Positions 1 through 9,001 of a stretch of 64,000 nt of DNA are shown one piece after another. The translations under genes were made by a program, and so were the position numbers. Within the stretch, counting starts at the first letter, position 1. Each line of letters opens with the position of its first letter. Origin of the DNA: Vibrio artabrorum (GTDB taxonomy: Bacteria; Pseudomonadota; Gammaproteobacteria; Enterobacterales; Vibrionaceae). The notes under the pieces were generated by a model. That model was not told the DNA's origin, searched no databases, and saw only the letters and a list, made by a program, of their open reading frames with translations. The stretch is taken from the NCBI RefSeq assembly GCF_024347295.1, contig NZ_AP025458.1, forward strand, positions 2,418,001 through 2,482,000, given 5' to 3'.

Positions 1-315
1 TATGACTCTACAACCGCTTCAAGCATTGGTAGTAAGTTCTCAGGAGTTCAAGACTACACGGGTTATGAATTAGCCGCCGCTTACACACTAGGCCAAACGG
101 TATTCACCACTACGTACAATAACGCAGAAACGGGTAGCGACACATCTGCAGATAACATCGCCATCGATACGACCTACTACTTCAAGCCTAACTTCCGTGG
201 CTATGTTTCTTACAACTTCAACCTGCTGGACGCAAATGATACTCTAGGTACAAGCACAGTAGGCAAGAAAGGTGCTGAAGACGAAGTGGCTGTAGGTCTA
301 CGTTACGACTTCTAA
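1..315 (+). CDS. ompU: OmpU-type outer-membrane porin, 3' end only
   Basis: The reading frame is open from the first base and ends at TAA, giving the last 104 residues of a general porin. The sequence alternates polar and hydrophobic residues as beta strands do (for example YELAAAYTL, GYVSYNFNL) and ends in ...GLRYDF, the C-terminal phenylalanine signature read by the Bam machinery. Position next to dacB is what I recall for ompU in V. cholerae, so OmpU is the best guess, but the N-terminal two thirds lie outside the window and other Vibrio porins share this ending. It would form a trimeric channel for small solutes. Confidence 0.8.
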   Translation, partial: YDSTTASSIGSKFSGVQDYTGYELAAAYTLGQTVFTTTYNNAETGSDTSADNIAIDTTYYFKPNFRGYVSYNFNLLDANDTLGTSTVGKKGAEDEVAVGLRYDF

Positions 316-356
316 TTCAGACTATCTCATTGTTGAATGCGTTAATTGAAAATCAA

Positions 357-385
357 AACGTCCGCTCTCTAGCGGGCGTTTTTTA
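357..385 (+). terminator. Rho-independent terminator of the porin gene
   Basis: A stem pairs ACGTCCGCT with AGCGGGCGT (one G-U pair) around a short CTCT loop and is followed by a run of six T. It lies about 40 bases after the porin stop codon. Confidence 0.85.
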
Positions 386-427
386 TATCTGTATACTGAA
401 AACATCCGCCATCCAAGATAATCTTCT

Positions 428-1861
428 ATGCGCCTTCTATCCACACTGTTTCTCTGTAGTTTTTCCATTAGCATTTTCTCATTCAACGCGTTCGCTTACG
501 CCCCGCTAGATAAATTACCTAATGGCAGTAGCACAAGTGTAATTTTGGAATCCCTGAATGGGGATTCCAATAAAATGAATTTTAACAGTGATGGTTTTTA
601 TCCCCCCGCCAGCACATTAAAGCTCGTCACCGCTTTGGCAGCCAAATTAGAGTTGGGGGATGACTTTCACTACACAACCAGCATTGCTCGTTCAGGTAAA
701 GACGCCGTCATTTCGTTCAGTGGTGACCCAACACTACAGCGAGAACATCTGAAAAGCCTTCTAGCTCAATATGCTCAATCACAATCTAAATCGATCAAAG
801 GTAACCTGTATCTTGATAACTCAGCTTTTACTGGCTATCAACGCGCAGTGGGGTGGCCTTGGGATATTCTCGGTGTTTGTTACAGCGCACCTTCGAGTGC
901 GATGACCTTAGACAGCAACTGCGCACAAGCCTCTATTTACACAAAAGATAACGGCAGCACCCGGATTTATATTCCCGCTCACTATCCGATAGACGTGACC
1001 ACCACGGCCGCCACGGTCACTCGCTCAGGGCAGAAGGCCACACAATGCGACTTAGAGCTCATCACCACACCAGATAACACATACACGCTCTCTGGTTGCT
1101 TAGTGGAGCGCAACAAGCCGCTCCCCCTTAAGTTTGCAATTCAAAACCCAGAGCTTTACACCTATCAAGTCGTCACATCGCTTCTTCAAGAACTGAGAAT
1201 AGAAGTAAAAGGCGATGTGATCCTTGGTAAAAAAGACAAATCGGATAAGACCTCGTTAGTCGCCAGTCACAACTCAGAAAAACTACCCGAACTGCTCGAT
1301 ATCATGCTCAAGAAATCAGATAACCTGATCGCTGATAACCTAACTAAAACACTGGGTGCGACGTTTTATGTTCAGCCTGGAAGTTTCAATAACGGAACCG
1401 AAGCGATAAAGCAGATATTACAAACCAAGACCAATATAGATCTAAGTCAGGCGCAGTTGGTCGACGGTTCTGGGCTGTCTAGAAATAACCGAATAAGATC
1501 ACAAACCATGGCTCAAGTGCTGCGTTACATCTGGGCTAACGATCAACGACTCAATTTAATTAAGGCAATGCCAATCTCTGGAGTGAGTGGCACCCTCAAA
1601 TATCGACAAAGCATGCGAAAGGCGCCGATCCAAGGCAATATTATTGCGAAGAGTGGGTCTTTGTACGGCAGCCATAATATGGCCGGTTTTGGTTTAGATA
1701 AAGCGGGCAATCCAAGTTCTCTATTTGTGCAGTTTGTTCGCGATTATTTCCCAGAAGAACAAGATCCAGACAAACCAGTAGAAGCACCGATCACCCAGTT
1801 TGAGCGTGCTTTCTACAAAGATGTGGTCGAGTTCAGTCAAACACAAAACAAATCTAAGTAA
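428..1861 (+). CDS. dacB: D-alanyl-D-alanine carboxypeptidase/endopeptidase, PBP4
   Basis: A 477-residue periplasmic penicillin-binding protein of the S13 (DacB) family that trims D-Ala from peptidoglycan stem peptides and can cut cross-links. Residues 1-23 form a signal peptide ending in AFA. The three active-site motifs are present: S62-T-L-K65, S-D-N near residue 296, and K-S-G near residue 408. Length is close to E. coli DacB. It has its own space after the porin terminator and is followed by a terminator shared with the convergent transporter gene, so it is probably monocistronic. Confidence 0.95.
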   Translation: MRLLSTLFLCSFSISIFSFNAFAYAPLDKLPNGSSTSVILESLNGDSNKMNFNSDGFYPPASTLKLVTALAAKLELGDDFHYTTSIARSGKDAVISFSGDPTLQREHLKSLLAQYAQSQSKSIKGNLYLDNSAFTGYQRAVGWPWDILGVCYSAPSSAMTLDSNCAQASIYTKDNGSTRIYIPAHYPIDVTTTAATVTRSGQKATQCDLELITTPDNTYTLSGCLVERNKPLPLKFAIQNPELYTYQVVTSLLQELRIEVKGDVILGKKDKSDKTSLVASHNSEKLPELLDIMLKKSDNLIADNLTKTLGATFYVQPGSFNNGTEAIKQILQTKTNIDLSQAQLVDGSGLSRNNRIRSQTMAQVLRYIWANDQRLNLIKAMPISGVSGTLKYRQSMRKAPIQGNIIAKSGSLYGSHNMAGFGLDKAGNPSSLFVQFVRDYFPEEQDPDKPVEAPITQFERAFYKDVVEFSQTQNKSK

Positions 1862-1894
1862 TGCTAGCTCTGTGTAAGCTTCTACATTAATAAC

Positions 1895-1935
1895 AAAAAT
1901 GGCGCTGAAGACCTTCAATCTTTAGCGCTATTTTT
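1895..1935. terminator. Bidirectional terminator between dacB and the magnesium transporter
   Basis: AAAAATGGCGCT pairs with AGCGCTATTTTT (one G-U pair) around an 17-base loop. The A/T flanks make it usable from both converging genes. Confidence 0.75.
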
Positions 1936-1943
1936 AGAAGTGG

Positions 1944-2789
1944 TTAAACGATGCCTAAGAATGCGTTCACTACAGTGAAGTAGATCCACATTCCTGAGAT
2001 ATCGACTATCGAAGCCAGCACAGGGCTCACTAACACAGCAGGATCAAGCTTGAATAGCCTAGCGACTATCGGCAATCCACCGCCAAGTACGGTTGATAAG
2101 GTCACCTGAATAAACAGCGCTACCGCTATCGCTAAGGCAATCATGTTGATGTCATGCCCTCCCGTTGATGGGCTATCACTGAACAGTAAGATCCGGCCTA
2201 TTATCACCAAAGCGATAGCAAGCGCTAAGCAGATAGCAACTCTCAATTCTTTCCACAGAACGTTGGCCCATTGGCGCTTCTGCAACTCACCGGTAGCTAA
2301 AGCCCGGATCACCAAAGTTGCGGCTTGTGTTCCCGTATTACCACCAGCAGCAGCAATCACAGGCATGTAGATTGCCAAAAGAACCAACTGACTGAGAATG
2401 TCTTCATACTGAGCAATAATAAGCCCAGAGACGATTCCTAATAGTGCTAACGCAATAATCCAACCGATACGCTGCCTGACGTGACTCATGACGCCAGTAG
2501 AAAGATAGCCCTGCTGAGGCTCTACCTCTGAGTAGATCAGCCCGAGTTGGTGAGCGAGATGTCGAGATCGCTTCTCAAAGCCCTGCTCTTCTAGCTCACT
2601 AAGTAAAGTCTGAATTGTACTCAAAGAGCATTGCCCCAATACTAACACCGCATCTTCGAGCGGCATTCGGTTCAAAAGGTTAATTTGTTGTTCGCGTCCG
2701 TACTGTTGAAAAGCATTCGATACCGCTTGAATGTCTTGCTCTGAGTACTGAGCTTCAATAGATAAAAAAGTGTTGTTCATTACCGTCAT
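1944..2789 (-). CDS. MgtE-family Mg2+ transporter without CBS domains
   Basis: A 281-residue SLC41/MgtE-type membrane protein. Residues ~10-85 resemble part of the MgtE N-terminal helical domain (acidic helices, NRMPLEDAVLVLG). The rest is a membrane domain with about five segments and the family core PVIAAAGGNTGTQAATL, the conserved pore-forming stretch. The usual length is near 450 residues: the two CBS domains that bind Mg2+ and gate the channel in well-studied MgtE proteins are absent. I place the start at 2789 because GGGAG sits 7 bases before that ATG; an upstream in-frame start at 2810 lacks such a site. The long 5' leader carries a small ORF and a hairpin, described separately. Substrate could be another divalent cation. 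Confidence 0.8.
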   Translation of the reverse strand: MTVMNNTFLSIEAQYSEQDIQAVSNAFQQYGREQQINLLNRMPLEDAVLVLGQCSLSTIQTLLSELEEQGFEKRSRHLAHQLGLIYSEVEPQQGYLSTGVMSHVRQRIGWIIALALLGIVSGLIIAQYEDILSQLVLLAIYMPVIAAAGGNTGTQAATLVIRALATGELQKRQWANVLWKELRVAICLALAIALVIIGRILLFSDSPSTGGHDINMIALAIAVALFIQVTLSTVLGGGLPIVARLFKLDPAVLVSPVLASIVDISGMWIYFTVVNAFLGIV

Positions 2790-3084
2790 GGCGAATCTCC
2801 CGATTGGCAAAGGTAACGACCATCAAAACAAATAGCCTATCGCTAGTACATCAAGTGCACATAACTAGGCGCACCAAGAGCTTTACGCACTGATGTGTCT
2901 ACTTGTTAGAATCTAGTGTGTGGAAAAGAAAGAGGGGAAAACAAAGATACCCTACCTGAGCGGCAGGACAATAGATCAATACCGAGACAGGTTATTCTTC
3001 TCCATTCAAACTAGGAGGATGGTCGGTATTGTTCATAAAAATCTCCAGAATTACTGTCAATTTGACAGCGCGCATAGTGTAGCA
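2790..3084 (-). promoter_or_regulatory. Promoter and long leader of the MgtE-type transporter gene
   Basis: An extended -10 element (TGCTACACT, 3076-3084) would start transcription near 3069. The leader of about 280 bases then has, in order: a dyad at 3054-3068, a Shine-Dalgarno GGAG at 3043-3046, a 14-codon ORF at 2992-3036, a 9-bp stem that pairs 3023-3031 (inside the ORF) with 2977-2985 (just after its stop), a small CCTG/CAGG hairpin around 2954-2967, and a pyrimidine-rich tract at 2921-2948. I did not find the conserved core of the M-box magnesium riboswitch. No gene other than the small ORF is evident. Confidence 0.55.
2992..3036 (-). CDS. Putative 14-residue leader peptide upstream of the Mg2+ transporter
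   Basis: ATG at 3036 is preceded by GGAG with 6-base spacing and the frame reads MNNTDHPPSLNGEE before TAA. It contains an adjacent Pro-Pro pair after an acidic residue and ends in Glu-Glu. The first codons form one arm of a perfect 9-bp stem whose other arm lies just past the stop, so ribosome occupancy would change the fold. The layout resembles the mgtL leader of enteric mgtA, where proline codons sense low Mg2+ or proline. There is no sequence identity to MgtL that I can claim; translation is inferred. Confidence 0.45.
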   Translation of the reverse strand: MNNTDHPPSLNGEE

Positions 3085-3127
3085 ATAGACGTTTAAAAAC
3101 TTCGTCAACTTTCGGTTAATAATGTTA

Positions 3128-3161
3128 GAGGCAATAAAAAGGCATCCGTAGATGCCTTTCG
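3128..3161 (-). terminator. tyrS terminator
   Basis: Read on the minus strand, AAAGGCATC and GATGCCTTT pair around a TACG loop and are followed by TTATT. It sits 25-55 bases after the tyrS stop and upstream of the transporter promoter, isolating the two genes. Confidence 0.8.
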
Positions 3162-3183
3162 ATAACTGATTGATGATTCAATA

Positions 3184-4371
3184 TTACTTGATAGTAATAC
3201 GAGCAAACTTACGCTTACCAACTTGGTAAACCGCCGTACCCGCTTCAGGTACAAATTTGCTGTCTTCAATCTTTTCGCCTTCAAGCTTAGCCGCGCCTTG
3301 CTTGATCATACGCATCGCATCAGAAGTCGAGTTTACAAGACCCGCTTCTTTTAGCACGTTGGCAATCGGTAAGCCTGCTTCGAATTCAAATTCAGGCATT
3401 TCATCAGGAACTTGATTCTTAGCAAAACGGTTAACGAACTCTTGCTCAGCCGCTTCAGCATCCGCTTCACTGTGGAAACGAGCGATGATCTCTTTCGCTA
3501 GCAGTACTTTAACGTCACGCGGGTTTTTGCCTGCATCAACGCCAGCTTTCAGTTCCGCTACTTCTTCAAGAGGACGGAAAGACAGTAGCTCGTAGTAGCT
3601 CCACATCAGATCGTCAGAGATAGACATGATCTTACCAAACATCTCGCTTGGTGCTTCGCTGATACCGATGTAGTTGTGCGCAGACTTAGACATCTTCTTA
3701 ACGCCGTCTAGCCCAACAAGTAGTGGCATCATCAGTACCGCTTGTGGTTTTTGACCGGCCGCTTTTTGCAATTCACGACCCATTAGCAGGTTAAACTTCT
3801 GGTCAGTGCCGCCAAGCTCAACGTCGCTCTCTAGTGCAACAGAGTCGTGACCTTGTAAAAGTGGGTACATGAATTCGTGGATTGCGATCGGTTGACCGCC
3901 AGCGTAACGCTTTTTGAAATCATCACGCTCAAGCATACGAGCAACCGTTTGGTTAGAAGCAAGACGAATCATGCCTTCAGCACCAAGCTCAGATAGCCAT
4001 TCAGAGTTGAAACGAATTTGCGTTTTCGCAGGATCTAAAATCTTGAATACTTGCTCTTTGTAAGTTTCAGCATTCTTCAATACGTCTTCACGGCTTAGCG
4101 GTGGACGTGTTGAGTTTTTACCAGATGGATCACCGACCATTGCCGTGAAATCACCGATAAGGAATGTCACCTCATGACCAAGCTCTTGGAAAGCACGAAG
4201 CTTGTTAAAGATAACCGTATGGCCTAGGTGGATATCTGGAGCGGTTGGATCGGCACCCAGCTTAATGCGTAAAGGACGACCTTCTTTTAGTTTCGCAATC
4301 AGTTCGTCTTCTGGAATCAGTTCTTCCACGCCACGTTTGATCTCGGCTAGTGCTGCTTCAATACTCGCCAT
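3184..4371 (-). CDS. tyrS: Tyrosyl-tRNA synthetase
   Basis: A 395-residue class I aminoacyl-tRNA synthetase that charges tRNA-Tyr. The HIGH-type motif reads HLGH at residues 48-51 and the KMSKS loop is at 226-230. The C-terminal ~65 residues form an S4-like RNA-binding domain ([18 protein letters not shown]). The sequence belongs to the TyrZ-like subgroup common in Vibrio and Pseudomonas rather than the E. coli TyrS subgroup. GGGAG lies about 10 bases before the chosen ATG. It is transcribed divergently from mepM. Confidence 0.97.
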   Translation of the reverse strand: MASIEAALAEIKRGVEELIPEDELIAKLKEGRPLRIKLGADPTAPDIHLGHTVIFNKLRAFQELGHEVTFLIGDFTAMVGDPSGKNSTRPPLSREDVLKNAETYKEQVFKILDPAKTQIRFNSEWLSELGAEGMIRLASNQTVARMLERDDFKKRYAGGQPIAIHEFMYPLLQGHDSVALESDVELGGTDQKFNLLMGRELQKAAGQKPQAVLMMPLLVGLDGVKKMSKSAHNYIGISEAPSEMFGKIMSISDDLMWSYYELLSFRPLEEVAELKAGVDAGKNPRDVKVLLAKEIIARFHSEADAEAAEQEFVNRFAKNQVPDEMPEFEFEAGLPIANVLKEAGLVNSTSDAMRMIKQGAAKLEGEKIEDSKFVPEAGTAVYQVGKRKFARITIK

Positions 4372-4500
4372 TCTTGTTCACTCCCACAGATTTGGCAAAA
4401 ATATAATAATTAGACATCTTACTTGAATAGCGATGTATTTTGAAACCAGTTACACTGTTCCGTCGCCGATTTTCATAATATTTATAGAACGAACCGGAAC

Positions 4501-5790
4501 ATGTTGTCTATTTTTGCACGCCTTCCTATTTTGCACCGGGTTTTTATCGCATTTTTTAGTGCCATAATTTTCGTCGCGATTTTCTTACTTCCCGACGTCA
4601 ACAGTTTGCGTGACGATACGGGGGCTTTAGTGGTGGGGAAACATTATCCACTCATCATCGATGCATCCTCAATGGTGAGTTCAACGGATACACTGCCGAC
4701 GGCGGTACTCAATTGGGAAGAATACACCGTTCGTTCAGGCGAAAGCACCTCCGTCTTATTCGAACGTATTGGCCTCTCATATCGCCTGTTGATCACGCTA
4801 CTCAATACCAACAATGATATTAAAAAGCAGTTGTCTAACCTTAGACCTGGCGACGTATTGCAATTCGGTTTTGATGAAAACAACGACCTGATTCAGTTAA
4901 AACGACAACTGAATGCGTTTGAAAGCTTCAAGATCACCAAATCTGGTGATTCGTTTACTTCTGGCTTCGACAAAAAAGAAGTGGCCTATCAGTACAATTA
5001 TGCTGAAGCCAACATCACCTCGAACTTCTGGAATGCCGGCGTTAGCGCAGGTTTAACCGCAAACCAAATCATGGAGCTGGCCGGGATCTTCGGATGGGAT
5101 ATCGACTTTGCGTTGGATATTCGCAAGAACGACAGCTTTAAAATCTTATACCAAGAGAAAGTGGTGGAAGGCGAAGTCATTGGTCGAGGTAAAATTATAG
5201 CGGCTGTATTCAACAATCAAGGCGATTCATTTACTGCGATATTGGATGATCAAAGTGGCGACTACTTCGATGAAAATGGTCGTGCGATGAAGAAAGCCTT
5301 CTTGCGCTCACCGATTGATTTCCGCCGTGTAACATCGAACTTTAACCCTCGCAGAAAACACCCCGTAACCGGTAAGGTTCGCGCTCACCGCGGCACCGAC
5401 TACGCGGCACCTGTTGGCACGCCTATTTGGGCGGCGGGTGACGGTATTGTTCAAAAGTCGAGTTATAACCAATTTAATGGTAACTATGTGTTCATCCGCC
5501 ACAGCAACACCTACATCACCAAATACCTGCATATGAAAAAACGTTTGGTAAAAACGGGACAACGCGTAAAACAAGGCCAAACCATCGGCACGCTGGGGGG
5601 GACAGGTCGTGTAACGGGCCCGCACTTACACTATGAATTTTTGGTCAATGGCGTTCATAAAAATGCGCGCACTGTGAAATTACCACAATCTAAGTCGTTA
5701 ACCGGTAAAGCAAAAGCGACCTTTATTGCAAACGCAGAAATTCGACTGAAAAATCTTGAGCGATATGGCCAGTTACTCGCGACCCAATAG
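4501..5790 (+). CDS. mepM: Murein DD-endopeptidase, M23 family, MepM-like
   Basis: A 429-residue inner-membrane-anchored, periplasmic peptidase that cuts D-Ala-mDAP cross-links to let new strands be inserted. An N-terminal hydrophobic anchor (residues ~13-31) is followed by an OapA/LysM-like region (~75-125) and a second N-terminal domain. The C-terminal M23 zinc-peptidase domain has H296-x3-D300 (AHRGTDYAAP) and H375-L-H377 (PHLHYEF), the expected zinc and catalytic residues. Length is close to the 440 residues of E. coli MepM. It has its own terminator and is divergent from tyrS. Confidence 0.92.
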   Translation: MLSIFARLPILHRVFIAFFSAIIFVAIFLLPDVNSLRDDTGALVVGKHYPLIIDASSMVSSTDTLPTAVLNWEEYTVRSGESTSVLFERIGLSYRLLITLLNTNNDIKKQLSNLRPGDVLQFGFDENNDLIQLKRQLNAFESFKITKSGDSFTSGFDKKEVAYQYNYAEANITSNFWNAGVSAGLTANQIMELAGIFGWDIDFALDIRKNDSFKILYQEKVVEGEVIGRGKIIAAVFNNQGDSFTAILDDQSGDYFDENGRAMKKAFLRSPIDFRRVTSNFNPRRKHPVTGKVRAHRGTDYAAPVGTPIWAAGDGIVQKSSYNQFNGNYVFIRHSNTYITKYLHMKKRLVKTGQRVKQGQTIGTLGGTGRVTGPHLHYEFLVNGVHKNARTVKLPQSKSLTGKAKATFIANAEIRLKNLERYGQLLATQ

Positions 5791-5850
5791 ACCACTCAAT
5801 CGTTGAAGACACTTCATAGAAAGTGGCGATATGGTTGTTTCTCTCATATA

Positions 5851-5885
5851 AGAAGAGCGCCCAACAAGGCGCTCTTCTTCATTTT
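5851..5885. terminator. Bidirectional terminator between mepM and the RND pump
   Basis: A perfect 11-bp stem AGAAGAGCGCC/GGCGCTCTTCT with loop CAACAA, flanked by T-rich sequence on the plus strand, lies between two converging transcription units. Confidence 0.85.
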
Positions 5886-5901
5886 TGAATCACGGTGTCT
5901 G

Positions 5902-8900
5902 TTACTTTCCTGGCTTGTGGTTTCGCCCTAGCATTAACAGGCAAGGCGTCAGCACCAAGGTTAATACTGTCGCAAAAGCTAAGCCTCCCGCAATGGCCGT
6001 CGCGAGTTGTGACCACCATTGAGTGCTCGGCGCACCGAATTCTATTTTTTGATTGATCAGATCAATGTTCATCTCTAATACCATCGGCATTAAACCTAAG
6101 ATGGTGGTAACGGTTGTCAGCATGACTGGTCTTAAACGCTGGACCCCCGTTCTGAGAATCGCATCTCGCTTATCCAAGCCTCTTTTGATCAATTGGTTAT
6201 AGGTGTCAATCAGCACAATATTGTTGTTCACCACAATCCCAGCCAACGCTATCACTCCAATACCGGACATCACAATACCAAATGGACGCTGGAAGATAAG
6301 CAAACCGACGAACACACCAACGGTTGAGAATAACACGGCACTCAGGATCAAGAATGCTTGATAGAAGCTATTAAACTGAGTAATCAGAATCAAAGCCATC
6401 ACTGCCAACGCCACCAAAAAAGCACTTTGTAAGAAAGCGGAAGAGTTTTCTTGTTCTTCATTCTGACCACGGATACGAAATTCGACACTACTCGGTAGCC
6501 CTAACTCATTTAACGCTTGCTCAATTTTTGGCAGTTCGAGGGCAAGGTTATAGCCCTCTTTCATATCTGCCATGATGTTCACTACCCGTTGACCATCGAG
6601 GCGTTTGATGGTGTCTTGCTTATGGTCGGGAACAATCTGAGCAAAGTTGGTGATCGGCACTAAACCTGCGGGCGTTTTGACTCTCAATTGATCGAAGCGC
6701 CCAATGTCTCTCTTGTCATTCGGGTAACGCACCAAGATATCGACCTCTTCTGATGAATCATCAGGCAAGTAATCACCAATCTTGAGTCCATTTGTCACGA
6801 ATTGAACGGTATTACCAACTAAGGTCGCGTCTGCTGAAAAACGGGCAGCATCGTCGCGGCGAATATCCACCTTCCAATCGATACCATCCTTGCTCGCGGT
6901 ATCACTGATATTGGTCAATGCTTGATTGCCATCCGCCCAATTTCTCACAATTTTTGCTGCCTGATTAAGTTGCTCTGGCGTTTTTGCCGACAACTCAATC
7001 ACTAAGTCATTCTCAACCGGTGGTCCTGCATCTGGAAACTTATATTCAATCTCAACCCCAGCGTATTGGTCGGTCTGTACTTTTAGCTCATCAATTATCG
7101 CCTTAACACTGCGGCGATATTGCCAATCAACAGGGGTAATCGAGATCAAACCAATCTGATCGTCGCCCCCTGTACGTGTATAAACGCTTTCAAACTCGTC
7201 ATGATTGAGCATCACCTGCTCAATATCTTGCATGATGTTATCTTTTTCTTGGATAGAGAGGTCACCATGAGAACGGACTTTGACATTAAAGAATGGTGGA
7301 TCAACCTCCGGAAAAAACTCAGCCCCAAGACCCGCTTTTGAATAAATGACCCCCACCGCAACCGCGAGTAATATCGCACTGAAAAGAATCTTAAACGGGT
7401 GCTTAATCGCAACCGACAGCGTGTGGTAATACGCTTTGGTTAAGCCTGTTGCTTGTGAGAAATCACCATTATGCAGCGCCACCATTCGAGCTTGATTGTC
7501 AGAAGAGACATATTGAGGTTTGCCGATCAAACCGCCAAGTACAGGCACAAACAACAGCGCCATGATCAATGAAGCGGTTAGCGTTGCGATCAGTGTTAAT
7601 GGTAAGAACTTCATGAATTCACCGGTCACATCTGGCCAAAACAGTAACGGCGCAAATGCGGCCAAGGTTGTGGCAGTGGATGCCGTTATCGGCCAAGCCA
7701 TCCGCTTAGCCGCATCTCGGTAAGCCGCTTTGCGCCCTTCCCCCTCTTGCATTCGCCTGTCGGCAAACTCGGTCACCACAATCGCACCGTCGACCAACAT
7801 ACCTACGGCCATGATCAATGAAAACAACACGACAATATTCACAGTTAGCCCAAACACAGACAGAACCAACAACCCCGTCAAGAATGAGCCGGGGATTGAA
7901 ATACCCACCAACAAAGCGGTGCGAACCCCGAGAATAGCGATGATAACGATCACCACTAAAATGATGGCGGATAAAATGTTGTTTTGAAGATCGTTGAGCA
8001 TGATCTTCACATCTTTAGATTCATCCCATGTGTATTTCACCAGTAGGTTATTAGGCCATTCCGCTTGTTGCTGAGCAGCGGCCATTACCGCTTTAACGAG
8101 CTCAACAGTGTCAATGATGTTTTCACCTGCACGCTTCTTGATATCCAAGACAATCGCAGATTTACCATCTAAACGAGCAAAGCTCTCTGGGTCTCGAAAC
8201 GCTCGACGAACGGTGGCGACATCGCCAAAGGTGACGACCTGTTTACCATCCACTTTGATGGGTAACTCAAGCACATCTTTTAAGGCGTTAAATACCGAAG
8301 GAACTTTGACCGAAAAACGTCCGTAGCCAGTATCAACAAAACCGGCAGCCACCACCCGATTGTTCAGAGCGATCAGATTATAGATATCCGCTTGATCTAG
8401 GCTGTAACTCTCCATCAATAGCGGATCAACAATGATTTCGACAATGTCATCGCGATCACCCGCAATATCGACCTCAAGGATCTGACGATAGCTTTCTAAT
8501 TTATCCCCGAGCTGGCGAGCAATTTTTAAGATCGTGCGTTCAGGCACGGTCCCAAACAGAACCACAGAAAGCACAGGTTGCTCAGAAGCGAGCGTCACCT
8601 CATTGACCGTCGGCTCATCACTGTCTTCGGGCAGTTTTGGTTTGACGAGGTCAACGGCATCACGAACATCCGCCATCGCCTTGGTAAGATCAACGCCAAC
8701 ATTAAACTCCAACACAACAGAGGCATGCCCTTCTGCAGCGGTAGCCGTCATCTCTTTTACGCCTTCAATCGACCTCAGCTCTTGCTCTATCGGCCGAACC
8801 AACAGACGTTCGGCATCGGTTGGCGAAATCCCTTGGTGCCCGACTGAAACGTAGATAATCGGGATGGTAATATCCGGGCTCGACTCTTTGGGGATCGTGA

Positions 8901-8991
8901 TATAGGTGACAACACCGGCGACCAGAATTAACGCCAACAACGAAAGCATGGTTCGAGCACGAGACAAGGCTGCATCAATAATTGAATACAT
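5902..8991 (-). CDS. RND-family efflux permease (AcrB/HAE1-like inner-membrane subunit)
   Basis: A 1029-residue proton-driven pump subunit. Helix 1 (~residues 14-34) is followed by a large periplasmic porter domain, a cluster of helices (~335-540), a second porter domain and a final helix cluster (~850-1025), the standard 12-helix RND layout. GMLVDGAIVVTE in the first helix cluster carries the conserved acidic residue of the proton relay region. I use ATG 8991, which has GGAG 7 bases upstream; that Shine-Dalgarno overlaps the stop codon of the adaptor gene, implying translational coupling. The substrate cannot be told; no outer-membrane partner is encoded here, so a shared TolC is likely. Confidence 0.92.
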   Translation of the reverse strand: MYSIIDAALSRARTMLSLLALILVAGVVTYITIPKESSPDITIPIIYVSVGHQGISPTDAERLLVRPIEQELRSIEGVKEMTATAAEGHASVVLEFNVGVDLTKAMADVRDAVDLVKPKLPEDSDEPTVNEVTLASEQPVLSVVLFGTVPERTILKIARQLGDKLESYRQILEVDIAGDRDDIVEIIVDPLLMESYSLDQADIYNLIALNNRVVAAGFVDTGYGRFSVKVPSVFNALKDVLELPIKVDGKQVVTFGDVATVRRAFRDPESFARLDGKSAIVLDIKKRAGENIIDTVELVKAVMAAAQQQAEWPNNLLVKYTWDESKDVKIMLNDLQNNILSAIILVVIVIIAILGVRTALLVGISIPGSFLTGLLVLSVFGLTVNIVVLFSLIMAVGMLVDGAIVVTEFADRRMQEGEGRKAAYRDAAKRMAWPITASTATTLAAFAPLLFWPDVTGEFMKFLPLTLIATLTASLIMALLFVPVLGGLIGKPQYVSSDNQARMVALHNGDFSQATGLTKAYYHTLSVAIKHPFKILFSAILLAVAVGVIYSKAGLGAEFFPEVDPPFFNVKVRSHGDLSIQEKDNIMQDIEQVMLNHDEFESVYTRTGGDDQIGLISITPVDWQYRRSVKAIIDELKVQTDQYAGVEIEYKFPDAGPPVENDLVIELSAKTPEQLNQAAKIVRNWADGNQALTNISDTASKDGIDWKVDIRRDDAARFSADATLVGNTVQFVTNGLKIGDYLPDDSSEEVDILVRYPNDKRDIGRFDQLRVKTPAGLVPITNFAQIVPDHKQDTIKRLDGQRVVNIMADMKEGYNLALELPKIEQALNELGLPSSVEFRIRGQNEEQENSSAFLQSAFLVALAVMALILITQFNSFYQAFLILSAVLFSTVGVFVGLLIFQRPFGIVMSGIGVIALAGIVVNNNIVLIDTYNQLIKRGLDKRDAILRTGVQRLRPVMLTTVTTILGLMPMVLEMNIDLINQKIEFGAPSTQWWSQLATAIAGGLAFATVLTLVLTPCLLMLGRNHKPGK

Positions 8992-9001
8992 CGGCAATCT
9001 C

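Noticed and set aside
2790..3084. M-box (ykoK) magnesium riboswitch upstream of the MgtE-type gene.
   Set aside because: I could not find the conserved M-box core segments in the leader. A leader-peptide model fits the visible elements better. A covariance-model search would settle it.
8534..8854. Long plus-strand frames opposite the RND permease gene.
   Set aside because: They are antisense shadows of a strongly conserved coding sequence, with no ribosome-binding site and Ser/Thr-rich composition typical of reverse-frame translation.
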